From NCBI GenBank assembly GCA_037951165.1, contig JBBDHG010000011.1, forward strand, positions 5,979,001 to 6,043,000: a stretch of 64,000 bases of DNA. The letters are read 5' to 3'. Numbering within the stretch: position 1 is the stretch's first letter; every line of letters begins with the position of its first letter. Of the stretch, positions 50,001 to 61,302 are shown in pieces. This stretch comes from Lophius americanus (Eukaryota > Chordata > Actinopteri > Lophiiformes > Lophiidae). The notes under the pieces were generated by a model that did not search any database, had not been told where the DNA came from, and was given only the letters and a program-made list of their open reading frames with translations. The position numbers were made by a program, and so were the translations under genes.

Positions 50001-53000
50001 AAGTAGGGATAGGGGGGCATATGCCCACCTTCAATGGTTGTAACTACCATCCACTCAAATGTAACTATCATATTGACATTACTGAATGACAAATAGTTCG
50101 ACAGAAAGTATGTTATAAGGATGGATTTTTGGGAGGCTTTTTTTCCCTTTCAAATCTGCCGTTTTCTTCAAGTATACAATTTATATTTAAATATTACTTA
50201 TTAACTATTATTACTATTTACTATTTTGAAGTCGAAACAAATAAAGATCATGTCTGAAGAATGTGTTCTCACTTGTCATGTGATTTCTGGGATTAATATG
50301 ATCATCTTTACTCCATTACAATGACAGAATTATTAACTTACACTCATAAACAATCAGCCACAAGTGACTGTTTGTATTGTTGTGGCTGATCTGTGAACGT
50401 CAACAGATTCTAAACAATACTGATGTTTTCTGTTCAACTTTGGAAGAAACACAATATTACTGGACCATAAATGGTAAAAATATTTTTTTCTCTGATTAGC
50501 CACAACATTATAACCAGTTACCAGTTCTATACAGTTATTTTATGACAAACCAGTGTCATTTAAAATATGAATCTGTTTTCAGGCAAAATTATATCTAATG
50601 ATAAAATTGCAATAAGCTTAGTAAGTAGAGCAGAATTGAAAAGTCTATTAACTGATTTTATGATTCACAAATAAATAAATAGCAACTTTTCTTAAATTTT
50701 TTAAATTGTAAAACGATTCCAGCCTCACAAACCAGATGATAATCATTTGTGACTCTCCTATATCTAATCCAAACATGAACCAACCAATTAATATCACTTA
50801 CCCTCTTATCAGTCCTGTTAGATAGTCTTTAATATTAAAATATACTAAATGTAATAAAATTGGAAGGATCTATAGAGGTCACATTAACTTTACAGGAATA
50901 CTGGATCTTATCTTAGAGAGCTGCTTCTCTAGTCGTCTCAAACTTGATGCAGCATCATTTCAGTCATTTTATTTTATCATGTTTTATGGAGTCAGTCATC
51001 ACCCTTAATAGTTATTGTAACACTACTTCCACATCTTTTACATCTTGAGGAGGCTACAGGTGTAATCAATTATTTTGTTAACAGGGCATTGCAGAGAATA
51101 TCTGCTTTCTGCCATTATGCGTTCTTCTAACAGTTTCAGCAGCAGACGTAACAGTGCAGATTTTGATTATTTGATTAAAATTCATTTTGGTATTTGATTA
51201 AATTTATGCTAAACTTATGCTACGTACCTTGTGTCCTACATTCTTCCTGTTCACACTGAGTGGTGCCTTTATCTATAATGACCTGTTCTAACTTTCTGCA
51301 GGTGGCTGGTTTTGGCCATGGCGATGATACGCTTCTACATCCAGAAAGGCACACACAAGGGTCTGTACAGAAGTATAGCAAGGACACTTAAGTTTTTCCA
51401 GACCTTTGCATTAGTTGAGGTAAGAGTTTGAGTAGAAGACTGTTTGCTGTCAATTGCAAACATTTCCACTGAATGAACTTTCCACAGGGACTAGAAACAT
51501 TGGGTGAAAACCACCGCAGGGATCAGACCCTCAATTAAATTTTCATGGCATTACTTTATTCCCCAAACACTTTGCAGTCCATAGCTGAACATTTATTTCT
51601 TTATTTAAAATCTGTAGCCAAAAAACAGCCAGTTGTTTGTTCATAATGCATGAACATGGAGATACAGAAGAGAACCAGGCAATATTGGGCGTGAAAAACG
51701 ACCATTGCCTTTTTATACCTTTACTGAATATTTTGCCCAATGTTTCTGGGGCCTCAGCAGGCAGAAGGAATCTGGTAGCTCCATAAGTAGACTGAAAGTT
51801 CAAGGTGATTTGGGTAGAAAAATAGTTGTGATCTAATAAATAATGATGTTTATGTGTCTTATCTTTCAGGTGGGACATTGTGCCATTGGTATGTAATGAA
51901 CTTTTTTATGATTTATCTTAAGAATTAATCAAATTTGCTCACATGGCATCCTTTTTGCATATCTAAACTGTTGTTCTATCTTCTGCTCTGTTGCAGGAAT
52001 TGTGAGGACTTCTGTGATTGTAACCGGGGTGCAAGTGTGTTCACGGATCTTCATGGTTTGGTTCATTACTAACAGCATCAGACAGGTGATTATTACTCTG
52101 TTATTACTGTAGGTATTTATTTACTTGTACTGTAGTCTTATTGGCTCTGTGGGAGACGAACAAGAATTCAGGATTATTACCTTCACACTTACATGGAGCT
52201 TTAATGATAACAACAGATTTTTATTTTCATTGCATTTCTTTAGACAAATGTAATCAAACGATACATCTTTATTACATCCATTATAGCTTCTGCAGCATGA
52301 GTACTATTGAAAAAAGCTTTTGCATGTTTTGTCATTGCTGCAAGTCATTTTCACACACCAGTTTGGGTCATCTTGTGTGGTGTGACTCATGTAAACATCT
52401 TTCCTTCCTTTATGTATTTGCCATTTTTCTCCCACTTAAAATGAAGATCCAGAGTGAAGAAAGTGTAATCCTATTCCTGGTTGTGTGGACGTTGACAGAG
52501 ATTACCAGATATTCCTACTACACATTCAGCCTACTGCACCACCTGCCATACTTCATCAAGTGGGCCAGGTGGAGATCCCATTATGTGTGGCTGGGATGAA
52601 CTTGAATTGTTTTTACTATGTTGGACATTGTGTCTGAGCATGCCGATGCTGATCTGGCTATTACACCTTTGGCTTCCCGCCGCAGACCCAGACTGCCACT
52701 AGATTAGGACAAAGTGTATTAATTATCGCCTGGCTAACAGAGAGCACAAGCATGTGTGGGTTTTATTGATTAGCACCTCATTAATGGTTTTGTGTCAGTG
52801 ATGGGTTATATAACTGCTAACATTGTGCTCTTAAAAAATAGATAATGCAGATCAGACATTACAGATGAGAGGTTGTTATTAAGGGCAACTTTAACAAATA
52901 TTTAATTGTTAATATATTTTATTGCCTCGCTTGGCCTAAAGGTAGGCCAAGCAAAAAGCGGATGTTTTAAGCCCAAATTCACACATTCTCGCAATATAAA

Positions 53001-55276
53001 ATCATCTAGATGATTAACAGCGGAACATATTGATGATGACGTATCTCTCAACTCTGCAATAACATAATGCCTGCCTGCGTGCTCCTGCAGAAGGAGTGGC
53101 GGCATCGTGCCAGTTGAAATTGGAGTTGTTAGGAGGAACGGTTCACCACAAAGACTGGGCACCCTACAGCTCACCCTCAAGTCATCATATTGAAGATGGC
53201 ATTATACAATAAATTGATTCGGTAATAAGACACAAGGTTGCCACCGACAGAGCTTCACCCCTCAGGTTTCTCCCATTCACCTACGATGAAGAGTATGATC
53301 CGTCCAAATCAACAGAGATTGGGTTTTTCCTAAAGCAGGACCATCTGTGTTCTTGGACACACATTTTTTGCAAAAAAAAAGGTTGCATTCTTTATTTAAT
53401 GTGTCCTTCAATCGAGACTGTGTGATTTCAGCTGTTGAATAGTGCAACTGTATGTTAGTGATCTTCCGGACTAGGTGGAGCATGTACTGATGGTCGGATT
53501 AATGAATGAATAGTAACATTTGAGTGTGGATTCTGTGCTTCAACGTTTAATTGTGTCTTAATGTCCCTAAGAGTTACTTACAGCAGTGTGTGATGGTGTA
53601 TATTGGAGTATTGACAGCTGAAAGGTCCTCTTTTCCCTTACAGATACAATCTGTTCATTATCTTGTACCCGCTGGGAGTCATTGGTGAACTGATGACCAT
53701 TTATGCTGCTCTGCCATTCGTACGAAGATCTGGAATGTACTCTATGAGACTCCCCAATGTGTATAACGTCTCGTTCGACTACTATTACTGCCTCATCACT
53801 GTCATGCTGTCCTACATCCCACGTAAGGAGCATTTTTACTATTAAGCATCAGAAGTGGTATTTCTAATAAAATGGAAAACTGGCAACAATTGAGCCTTAT
53901 CTAAAATTAAACTCATACCACAGTAACCATCATTTATTCATGTTTCCACGTTTTTAGGTTGGATTGTCAACAAAAACACATCAAATGCGTTCCTTAGATG
54001 GAAGATGTGCCCTGGGCCAGAGTAGACCGCATTAGTTGTAATGCTGACCTTGATTAAGAGGTTTATCTGTTGGGCCGTGTTGGAGTTATGTTTCTCTACT
54101 GAATGGCATTCTAGTTCCCAGAACAATTATTTAAAAATAAAAAAATTGGCATGTAAAAGAAATGTGTTAACGCGATAACCCAAAAACTATTTCATTGATC
54201 ATTTCATATTTTATAGACCATAGTGCAAGCTAGAAATGGACTGATTTTGTTGAAGGTCAGGGAGCTTTGGTCCAAATTTGCAGCATGTGAATCGACCCAA
54301 GAAGATCTGTCTTGTGTATATCTCATTTTGTCATTGTTCATATTTAACCCACCAGGGGGAGTTGTCTTATGAAAAAAGTTTGTTGACTGTAACTTCCCAA
54401 CCTTACATCCATCCATGCATCCATCCATGCATCCATCCATGCATCCATCCATGCATCCATCCATGATCTGTAAGCACTCATCCTGCTCAGGGTAGCGTGG
54501 GCTGGAGCCTATCCCAGCTGAAATTGGGCGAGAGGCAGATTACACTCAAACGAGTTGCCAGTTCATCACAGGGCCGAGTCATAGAGAACCATTCATGCTC
54601 ACATTCACTGCTATCAGAAATTTAGGGTCACCGATTCACCATGAATCCAATCGTGTCTTAATTGAGCTCATATGAATTGTTACCAAAAAAAAAACTGTGT
54701 TGTTTTATTACTGAGCTCAGAAAATATAGTAAGTAACTGTATTTATCTTCATTATTGAGTGGGATCCTATTTTGGAGCATATTGCTGACGTCATGAAAAT
54801 AGTTTCGTTGAGACAATATGAACAGTTGGAAATTATTAATGAGTCACATTTTATATTAGGAGTTTAAATCAATCAAGGGGATTGCTTGTACAATGCAGGG
54901 GATTGGGGGCATTTCGAAGGTTGCGAACTTGCTGTCGTGGACGACAGAGTAAGCATAATATTTAACTTCTGTCAGACACAATTTGTTTTCTTATGTAAAA
55001 ATGTGAGGGAGGCTTGAAACCGGTTCTGAGACCTTAATATATCTTATAAAACATTAATGAAACCCGGCCAAGTTGATTTTTCGTAGCGATAATATTCTGG
55101 AGCTTTTTTGACATTCCTTGCCAAATCAGTGATTGTAACATACAGCAAAGAGAATTTTTATATAACTTTTGCTGTTTGTCTTCTCTGCCCCAGTGTTCCC
55201 TCAGCTCTACTTCCACATGCTGCGGCAAAGGAGGAAAGTGCTTCACGGGGAGGTCATAGTGGAGAAGGACGACTAG
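47022..55276 (+). CDS. hacd1: Very-long-chain (3R)-3-hydroxyacyl-CoA dehydratase 1 (7 exons)
   Basis: ER membrane enzyme catalysing the third step of very-long-chain fatty-acid elongation: it removes water from 3-hydroxyacyl-CoA to give trans-2-enoyl-CoA. In vertebrates HACD1 is prominent in muscle. Exons: 47022-47140, 51302-51419, 51870-51888, 51997-52085, 52447-52568, 53644-53822, 55194-55276; all phases join, giving 242 residues. The start (MASSEEDG) has a good context (ACCATGG) and is followed by a lysine-rich cytosolic segment and STAWLTFYNIAMTAG. The catalytic Tyr/Glu pair defined in yeast Phs1 (seven residues apart) is present as Y164 and E171 in YPLGVIGE. Other family blocks: SVIVTGVQVCSRIF, EITRYSYYTFSLL, PNVYNVSFDYYY, and the end LHGEVIVEKDD. 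Exon 3 is only 19 bases. Intron 1 is 4.2 kb and full of repeats. Human HACD1 is longer at the amino terminus (288 residues), so an upstream start is possible. Confidence 0.96.
47908..48625 (+). mobile_element. Tc1-like element in HACD1 intron 1, interrupted
   Basis: Left part 'cagccattacatgataaccac' at 47,910. The internal part (48,208-48,560) includes 'gataagggtcaaatggtgatggc', 'gagcatctccagaactacag' and a later 'tgcatcgcag' block. Right end about 48,590-48,625 (taggtggttatatggtcatggctg). The transposase frame is broken. Confidence 0.75.
47944..48201 (+). mobile_element. LINE 3' end nested in the Tc1-like element
   Basis: 'gtctgttgaggtggtttgg', 'gaccctggggtagacccag', 'tatctcatctggcccgggaa' and 'ccgcgaccaaacaacggataagcgg' followed by gatgg-type repeats are the familiar 3' end of an RTE-like fish LINE. 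It is flanked by GTGAAGT on both sides (47,937-47,943 and 48,202-48,208). Confidence 0.75.
48976..49020. mobile_element. Tc1-type terminal repeat remnant
   Basis: 'tgagcagccacaactttagaaaa' resembles the 'cagccacaacattaaaa' end of the Tc1-like family; nothing else of the element is clear. Confidence 0.45.
49314..49870 (+). pseudogene. Decayed reverse transcriptase fragment (non-LTR, R2/R4-like)
   Basis: The plus strand encodes LYMDDINLYAKSKRHI, which has the RT core (F/Y)xDD block in the form used by a fish non-LTR element. Further on, in another frame, comes RQVLRSMLSGKNEIRAINTY followed by ALPVIKFPAGIISWP. Frameshifts separate the parts; no endonuclease is seen. The clade assignment is from memory of similar proteins and is tentative. 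Confidence 0.6.
50349..50520. mobile_element. Tc1-type foldback ends in HACD1 intron 1
   Basis: 'caatcagccacaa' at 50,351 faces 'ttgtggctgat' at about 50,379; another terminal phrase 'tagccacaacattataaccag' lies at 50,497. Same terminal family as the 37.8 kb foldbacks. Confidence 0.6.
51870..51888 (+). other. hacd1: 19-base microexon (HACD1 exon 3)
   Basis: Bounded by TTTCAG and GTATGT. It encodes VGHCAI plus one base and is needed to keep the frame between exons 2 and 4 (phase 0 in, phase 1 out). Confidence 0.9.
54407..54465. repeat. 12-base minisatellite (ATCCATCCATGC)n
   Basis: Nearly five perfect units in HACD1 intron 6. The repeat stays open in several frames, which creates artificial repetitive peptides on both strands. 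Confidence 0.95.
54466..54660 (+). mobile_element. Common fish dispersed repeat next to the minisatellite
   Basis: 'gggctggagcctatcccagc', 'gggcgagaggc', 'agttgccagttcatcacagg' and 'aaccattcatgctcacattc' form a repeat seen very often in fish introns. Its 5' side runs into the ccatccat tract, as usual for this family. Confidence 0.65.
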
Positions 55277-57273
55277 ACACGCCACCACCTCAAGCCTTTG
55301 TTTGAGCCAGCCTTGCTTCCCCACACTTCATCTTCACCTCACCTTAAGCACCTTTGGCCATTACACTCGTCATTGTACGGGACCGGAAGAGCTGTACATA
55401 TGACAACCCATCTTAAAAGAGTTATATCCTGTGATAATCAGAAAGAAAACTGACCAGTAAAAAATGGTAGTATTTTAATCATGTTTACGGTCCCGGTGTC
55501 GCTGGAGCTTCAGACAGAAGCCTGATGATGTGTTTCATCCATCAGCTTTACTGCACCTTTTTGTTCTGAAAAACACGGGCCACCTCCCTGCCCCCCAATG
55601 TCAGAAAGAGAAAACGGCAAAAGAGTGTTCCATGGAAATATCAAATGAAATATGAAGGGAAGATCGTAAGTTCTACGGCCAAATTGGTGGTTTCCTTATT
55701 TTCAAGTGTGTTCTTCCTCAGTGACGGTACGTGGCTGTAACAAAACCAGGTTCTAAAAGAGATTATTCGTAGTTCTATCATACCTCAACAATAAATAAAT
55801 GTTTAGACAATATGCTACTTCTTTTGTGAATGTTTGTCAAATGTGTAAATGATGCAATTTGAAACCACTGGACAACAATGTGCATATTTCTTAATGTGTC
55901 CACATACTGTATCACTTCGAGCAAACACAGCTGCTCAAACTTAACATTTTGTCTGCTTGGCTCAGCTCCTGCATTCTTTTATGTTATGCTTTGATGTTAA
56001 GTGTGTCAAATCAATTTACTAGAGTGCATCCTAAACCGGTTTGAGTTTACACATAGTAACATATTTTTCAAAAGGCCGCGTAGTTCAGATTGTTTTGAGC
56101 ACTCACGAGCTTAAGTTGCTGCTGTTTGTTTTTTAACACCAAATCACTTTTAGTAGAGCAGTAGCTAGATTCCCTTTTATCAAAGTAGCAATTTGCCATT
56201 TCAACCTTCTGTGCAGCTGAGGTAGAGAATGCGATCGGATTTGACCTGAAGTAGGAAACCGGGGAAATGTTGAGCTCCATATCCCACGGTTAACAAAGAA
56301 ATCAACACTTTTGCTCATAGTCTGTAGATGAAAACACAAAAGTCCAATGTTATGTCGCTGGAAAATTTATTTGACAAGACTTTTGTGCAAATCAATAAAA
56401 TAATTCTACAATGACCCCCAGACTTGAGTTCAACACAGACCCCTTGCTTATCAGGTCTGTTTTTATCAAAAATAAGACAACCGATTCAGACATGTCATGG
56501 GTTTTACAAATTTATTTGTGTTTTCTTTTAATGTTCATAGTGTTTAAACTCAAGTGTTTTTTTCTATAAAAGGAAACCGTACCTGAGTGCAGGAAATTGC
56601 ATATTTATAGGCAGTATCCACAGAAACGTGTGTGTGTTTGTATAAGTCTGGAGTGAAAGTCAATCCCAAACACTATCATACAAAGAGTATTAAACTGTAA
56701 ACTTGCAGTCTTGAACTAAAACTCAAGCCGATTGTACTTTCTGGATGTATGTGTTTATACTTAATTGTTTCTATTCATATAAATGAAAATGCTATATTGA
56801 CATTCATGAGGTTAATCAAAGACAGCATATCAGTGGCATGGTATTTTTTCACCCATCATTTTGCATCTCTCTTCATATGATGAAAGGACCTATGAGGAGA
56901 ACACTTTATAGAAAACATAATTTCCTACAACACTTGTATACTGAAATATACATTCAGATATTCACTTGGACATGGAATACAGTTTTATAAAAGGCATTTA
57001 AAAAAATATTCATATGTTATATGTAGATGATTTAAAAACCGAGTACTCCTTTGGTTACACTGCTGTATTGCACTTGCTGGTAAAATTGGATTCACTTTGG
57101 AGGAGAAAGGCATCTCTTCTGCATGGGAGAGACGTTTGCTGGTGCAGTCCTATGCTGATTTCAAAATTGTCCCTTTGCTCCCTCCGTACGGACTCTCCAT
57201 GTGCTGTTTCAGCCGACCAGGATCACATGGGGAAAGTCTAGCTGCTCACTGCAAGCTGGCTTCCAAGACATTG
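55277..57273. other. HACD1 3' UTR and convergent HACD1/COLEC12 spacer
   Basis: Overlapping AATAAA signals at 55,790-55,799 probably end the HACD1 transcript, giving a 3' UTR of about 540 bases. On the minus strand AATAAA at 56,511-56,516 (and 56,366-56,371) could end COLEC12. No other coding sequence recognised. Confidence 0.6.
55790..55799 (+). promoter_or_regulatory. HACD1 polyadenylation signal (two overlapping AATAAA)
   Basis: aataaataaa, 514 bases after the HACD1 stop codon. It is the first plus-strand AATAAA past the stop. Confidence 0.6.
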
Positions 57274-60200
57274 CTACGAGCCAGGAGATTTTGCTGCAGA
57301 GAAACAAACAGAATGACATCAGTGATTGAGGAAATTACCTTAAAGATAGATGTGGAGCAGGGAGTATTAGACTTACGTTTCTCCATTTCCTTCTCACATA
57401 TGTAGCTTATGAGGTCTTCACAGAAGAAATCATTCCACAACCCTTCCTGAATGAGCCCTGCACAGTCTTCTCCAATTTTATGCCCGTGGCTCCAGTCGTC
57501 AGGCTGGCCAGGCTTCCACTTTCTGCAAGACAAACAACATAGAGCGATCACACATTAGCCTCACAATACTCCATCTAAGAGTGCTGGGAACCACAGCAGT
57601 GGAAGAGAAAATAAAAGAGTGAAGTGCTGCAGGAACAGAAGTTGAATCACTTGATTTATTTGGCAGATGTTAAGAATTTAATTGAGACCACCGGTGTAGC
57701 TCTTTCAGGTTAAATGGAGTCCCTTCTTCCAATAACACTGTGTTCAGATTTTATCACACACGGGTGTATTATCCTTTATTTGTACTTTCGTTGGGTTTAC
57801 TGTTTATGGGATTGTTGCTTTTTTTCCCCATCTTGTGTAGACATACGTATATTTGTTTTGCTTTAAGAGAAGGAATAGCATGGATGTTAGAAGGTTGAGC
57901 CCTTCACAAGACTTTGCATGTTTATTTGCTGTAGCGGAAATCCTACCTCTTGTTATTAGTGGCAGTACAGAACAGTATTTTGAACACATCTGAAAACATA
58001 ACGCCCAGAAGCAGACCTACTTTCAAACAGGATAAAAGTTTCCCCTTTAACAGTTATTTTTTGTGATTTAATACTAACGTGAAAGTAGGTTCAGTCCGAT
58101 CCAGCCAGCGCCAAACATTCTCCTCCTCTGCGTCGGTCAGACCCATCCAGAAGTAACCCTTGCCAATGATCTGCCTTTTCAGCCACCCCTGGGGTCACAT
58201 GAGGAGAGAAAAAGCACAGAAACTCAAGTTAACGCAAATATCAGAGAGAAATGACATGTCCTTCCCCATATTTTTATTCTTGATGTGAAAAAGAGAGAAC
58301 AGTACCTGTTCATCCATGTCATTGATTATCAACAAGGAAGCGGATGTTGATTCACAGGATAGCTTTGCATCATAAAAATTGTGCAGGTCTTTGGAGAAAT
58401 AGTAGCACTTGTCTCTGAAGTTGACCCACTCAGGAGGGCATCCTGTCAAGAATAACAAGTTTTCATTTAGTTGATTAAAAATTAACTAAATATGATGAAT
58501 GGGGCAAAATTATCTGATTGTAATTCCTCCAAACATTCATTAACAAATACAGCATTTATGGGAAATTTGCATATCCGCTTTCTTTCCGAAAAATAGCTAG
58601 ATTGTCACCACCATCTTACAGTAAATATGAGGTTAAAAGCCAGAAGTTCATTAGCTTAGTTTAGCATAAAATATTGAAATCTTGCAGAACATGAGCCTGG
58701 CCGCATACAAAGAAAAACATCTGCCTACCATTCCACAGAAACCTTCTACAACCATATCTCCTTGATTGACGGATTATTGTTTTTCTTGTTAAACACCAAA
58801 ATGTTGGCTAAGGCGTGAGCTTTAGAGGTGCTGTAAGTCAGGAACTTGATCATGTTGGGAGAGGACCAGGTTAGATGTTTTCTCCGGTTTCAAGTCTTCA
58901 TGCTAAACTAAGCTAACCAGCTGCTTATTCTAGATTGAACTTCACCTGGTTGGTCTCAATCTTCTTCTCAAACTCTCAGCAAGAAAGTAAATGCTAATGC
59001 ATACTTAAAATGCTTTGAAATGAAAGTAATTTTTCTAGAATATAAACCAAATCACATTTTTGGAATAGTCTAGTAAATATGGCACAAATCTGTTTTTTTA
59101 TTCTGGTGCTACATGATTCAGTTCAAAACATCAGGAGAAATGCAACAGAAACTGAAGGAGGAAAACTGTACCTGGAGCCCACTTTGCAAGAAGGACTGTC
59201 CCGTCCTGCAGAGACAGGGGGCCTAAACGATTCACTGGATCACTTATTGGCACCCCTGGCTGTCCTGGTGGTCCAGCTTGCCCTGGAGGCCCCGCTAGTC
59301 CTGGCAATCCTCTCGGTCCCTGCTCCCCTGCTGGTCCCATTGAGCCTCTGATACCTGGTGGGCCCTGCGCCCCCTGAGGACCAGGCTGTCCATCTCTTCC
59401 TGGCAGACCAGCAGTACCTGGCTCTCCTTTAGTTCCAGGAAGTCCTGCCCTTCCTCCTGACCCTCGGGAGCCTTTGGACCCAGGGCCACCAGGCACACCT
59501 GGCATACCTTTTAACCCTGGCAGACCTGGTGGTCCTGGAATACCCTGCTCTCCTCTAGGTCCTCTTATGCCTGAGGAACCCTTTTCTCCTCGCTCACCCG
59601 TCTGGCCAGTAGAACCGGATAGTCCCTGTGATCCCTTGTCACCTTTAGGCCCCCTGGGACCAGGGGGTCCTGAAAAACAAGACATATGGTAAAATAATAA
59701 ATTTCCCCTTCTTTTTTTTTGTTAAAGAATAATGCTAAAATTGGCAAAACCAAATATTCACATTCCCAATTTTTGAGGGTTAGATAAAAAAACTTCTTCT
59801 CTTGTGTCTGTGGGATTACTGTGAAGCTACAGCCAACAGTCGTGTGGCTCATAACACCAGCAAAAAAAGAAACAATGGAGATAAATAAATTAAGATATAA
59901 CATGTAAATGGATTATTTTTATGAATGCTAATAGTTGGATGCTCCTCTGTTAAACAGGATCAGGTCTTTGTGTTGTGGTAACCAGCCGCTGGAGATAACT
60001 TCATATTAGCATACTGAAAGAGGAATCAGTCTCCTTTAAATAAAAAATGGTTAATTTGTGCAGCACACACTACAACCACCCTTCTCTCACCCTTTAAAAT
60101 GGTGAAGTTGGTTATTAGCTGTGAGTGCTTGGTGTCCACCAGCTTCATCTCCTCCATCACAATAGAGAGGTTGGTGACCTCCTTGTCCAAACGTAATACA

Positions 60201-61302
60201 AGCTTTTCCTGCTGGGATCTCAGGCTGGCAGCATCTGTCCTCACGTCCATCATGCTGCTGTTGAGGTTGAACAAGAAGTCAGAGTGACGGCCAACGGTAT
60301 CAGAGCAGGTCCGCAACTCATTCAGTTTAAGGTTAATGGAACCCAGAAGCTGCGTGGTGAAGCTGATGTTGCCGGTCACACGGTCCATACTTTGCTCTGA
60401 CTCATCCAGGCGAACCTCCAGCCGATCAAACTTGGTGGTTGTGAAGTTACCAAAGTCCCTCTGCTGGTCTAAAATCTCCCGGAGGGTCTGGTCGTGTGAC
60501 TCAGCCAGACTGCTGGTGTTCTGGAGTTCATTGGCCATGAAAGCAAGCTGTGATCCCACCTCTTCCAGGCTGTCGTTGTTTGCCTTAGCGAGAACTGAGG
60601 CATTACTGGCCATGACCTGCAGGTTCTCCACCTTTCTACGGAGCCAGTCCGCATCAGAGCGTGTCTGTCGGGCCGTTTGCTCCAGGCTCTGAAAGTCATT
60701 GCGCATTTTTTGGATGGCCTGACTGGTGTCATCCACTGAGCGCTGCAGGATGGCAATGAGGCCTCTCTGCTGGGCCTGGGTGAAGTTGAGGCTGCTTATG
60801 CTGACTAGTGCCTGGTCCTGAATTTTCACCTGCTGTTGGAGTTCTTTCTGCAGCCGGGTTGTGTCTTCTTGCAGACCCCCGATGATGCTGCCATAAGACT
60901 GCAGGGAACCATTTATAGAGTGCAAGTTGACCGTGTTGCTATCCAGTAGTCCCTGAATGGATCCTTGGTTGTTATTGATGTCTGAGCCAAGGTTTTCCAA
61001 GTGACTGAGCTTAACTTGATCACCGTGAACCTGTTCCTCCACTACAGACAGCTGTCTCTGGAGGGTCCAGATGTGGTTTTTAAAAGCCTGGAACTCCGTG
61101 GTAGTATTCTCCGACTTCTGCCCTGCCTGATCATCTGAAGGACAAGAGATTCGCAATAAATTACAAAAAAAATCTTTCTTTGATTCAAATCTTAGCTTGG
61201 CTTGTTGAAACTTACCTAGCTTCTTCAAATCCGTTTCAACCGCAATTATCTTTCCTCCATAGTTTTCAATACCTTCAGACACACTGTCAACTCTTTGCAC
61301 CA
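57274..61302 (-). CDS. colec12: Collectin-12 (scavenger receptor with C-type lectin), 3' part, amino terminus outside window
   Basis: Type II membrane scavenger receptor and C-type lectin that binds galactose-type glycans, microbes and oxidised lipoproteins (family knowledge). Exons (minus): 61302-61216, 61134-60091, 59669-59172, 58442-58306, 58188-58079, 57522-57377 and probably 57293-57274. The first visible exon starts in phase 1 just after the membrane-anchor region; the cytoplasmic and membrane exons were not found up to 64,000, so the gene is partial. The 1,044-base exon encodes a long coiled coil with many N-glycosylation sequons and the conserved blocks QRSVDDTSQAIQ, LAKANNDSLE and VIMEEMKLVD. 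The next exon encodes 47 uninterrupted Gly-X-Y triplets. The CTLD follows (GCPPEWVNF to YICEKE) with QPD and WND, the galactose-type signature. The last coding exon is inferred from a GTAAGT donor at 57376 and a pyrimidine-rich CAG acceptor; reading through the donor instead would give a longer, unrelated tail. Convergent with HACD1. Confidence 0.93.

Noticed and set aside
52141..52599. 152-codon plus-strand frame
   Set aside because: It is intron 4 sequence running into HACD1 exon 5 (52,447-52,568); only the exon part is coding.
54204..54464. MDGCMDGC repetitive peptide
   Set aside because: Produced by translating the 12-base minisatellite; no gene signals.
59474..59692. Collagen-like PGxPGxP open frame on the plus strand
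   Set aside because: Reverse complement of Gly-X-Y codons also gives Gly/Pro-rich frames; the real collagen exon is on the minus strand within COLEC12.
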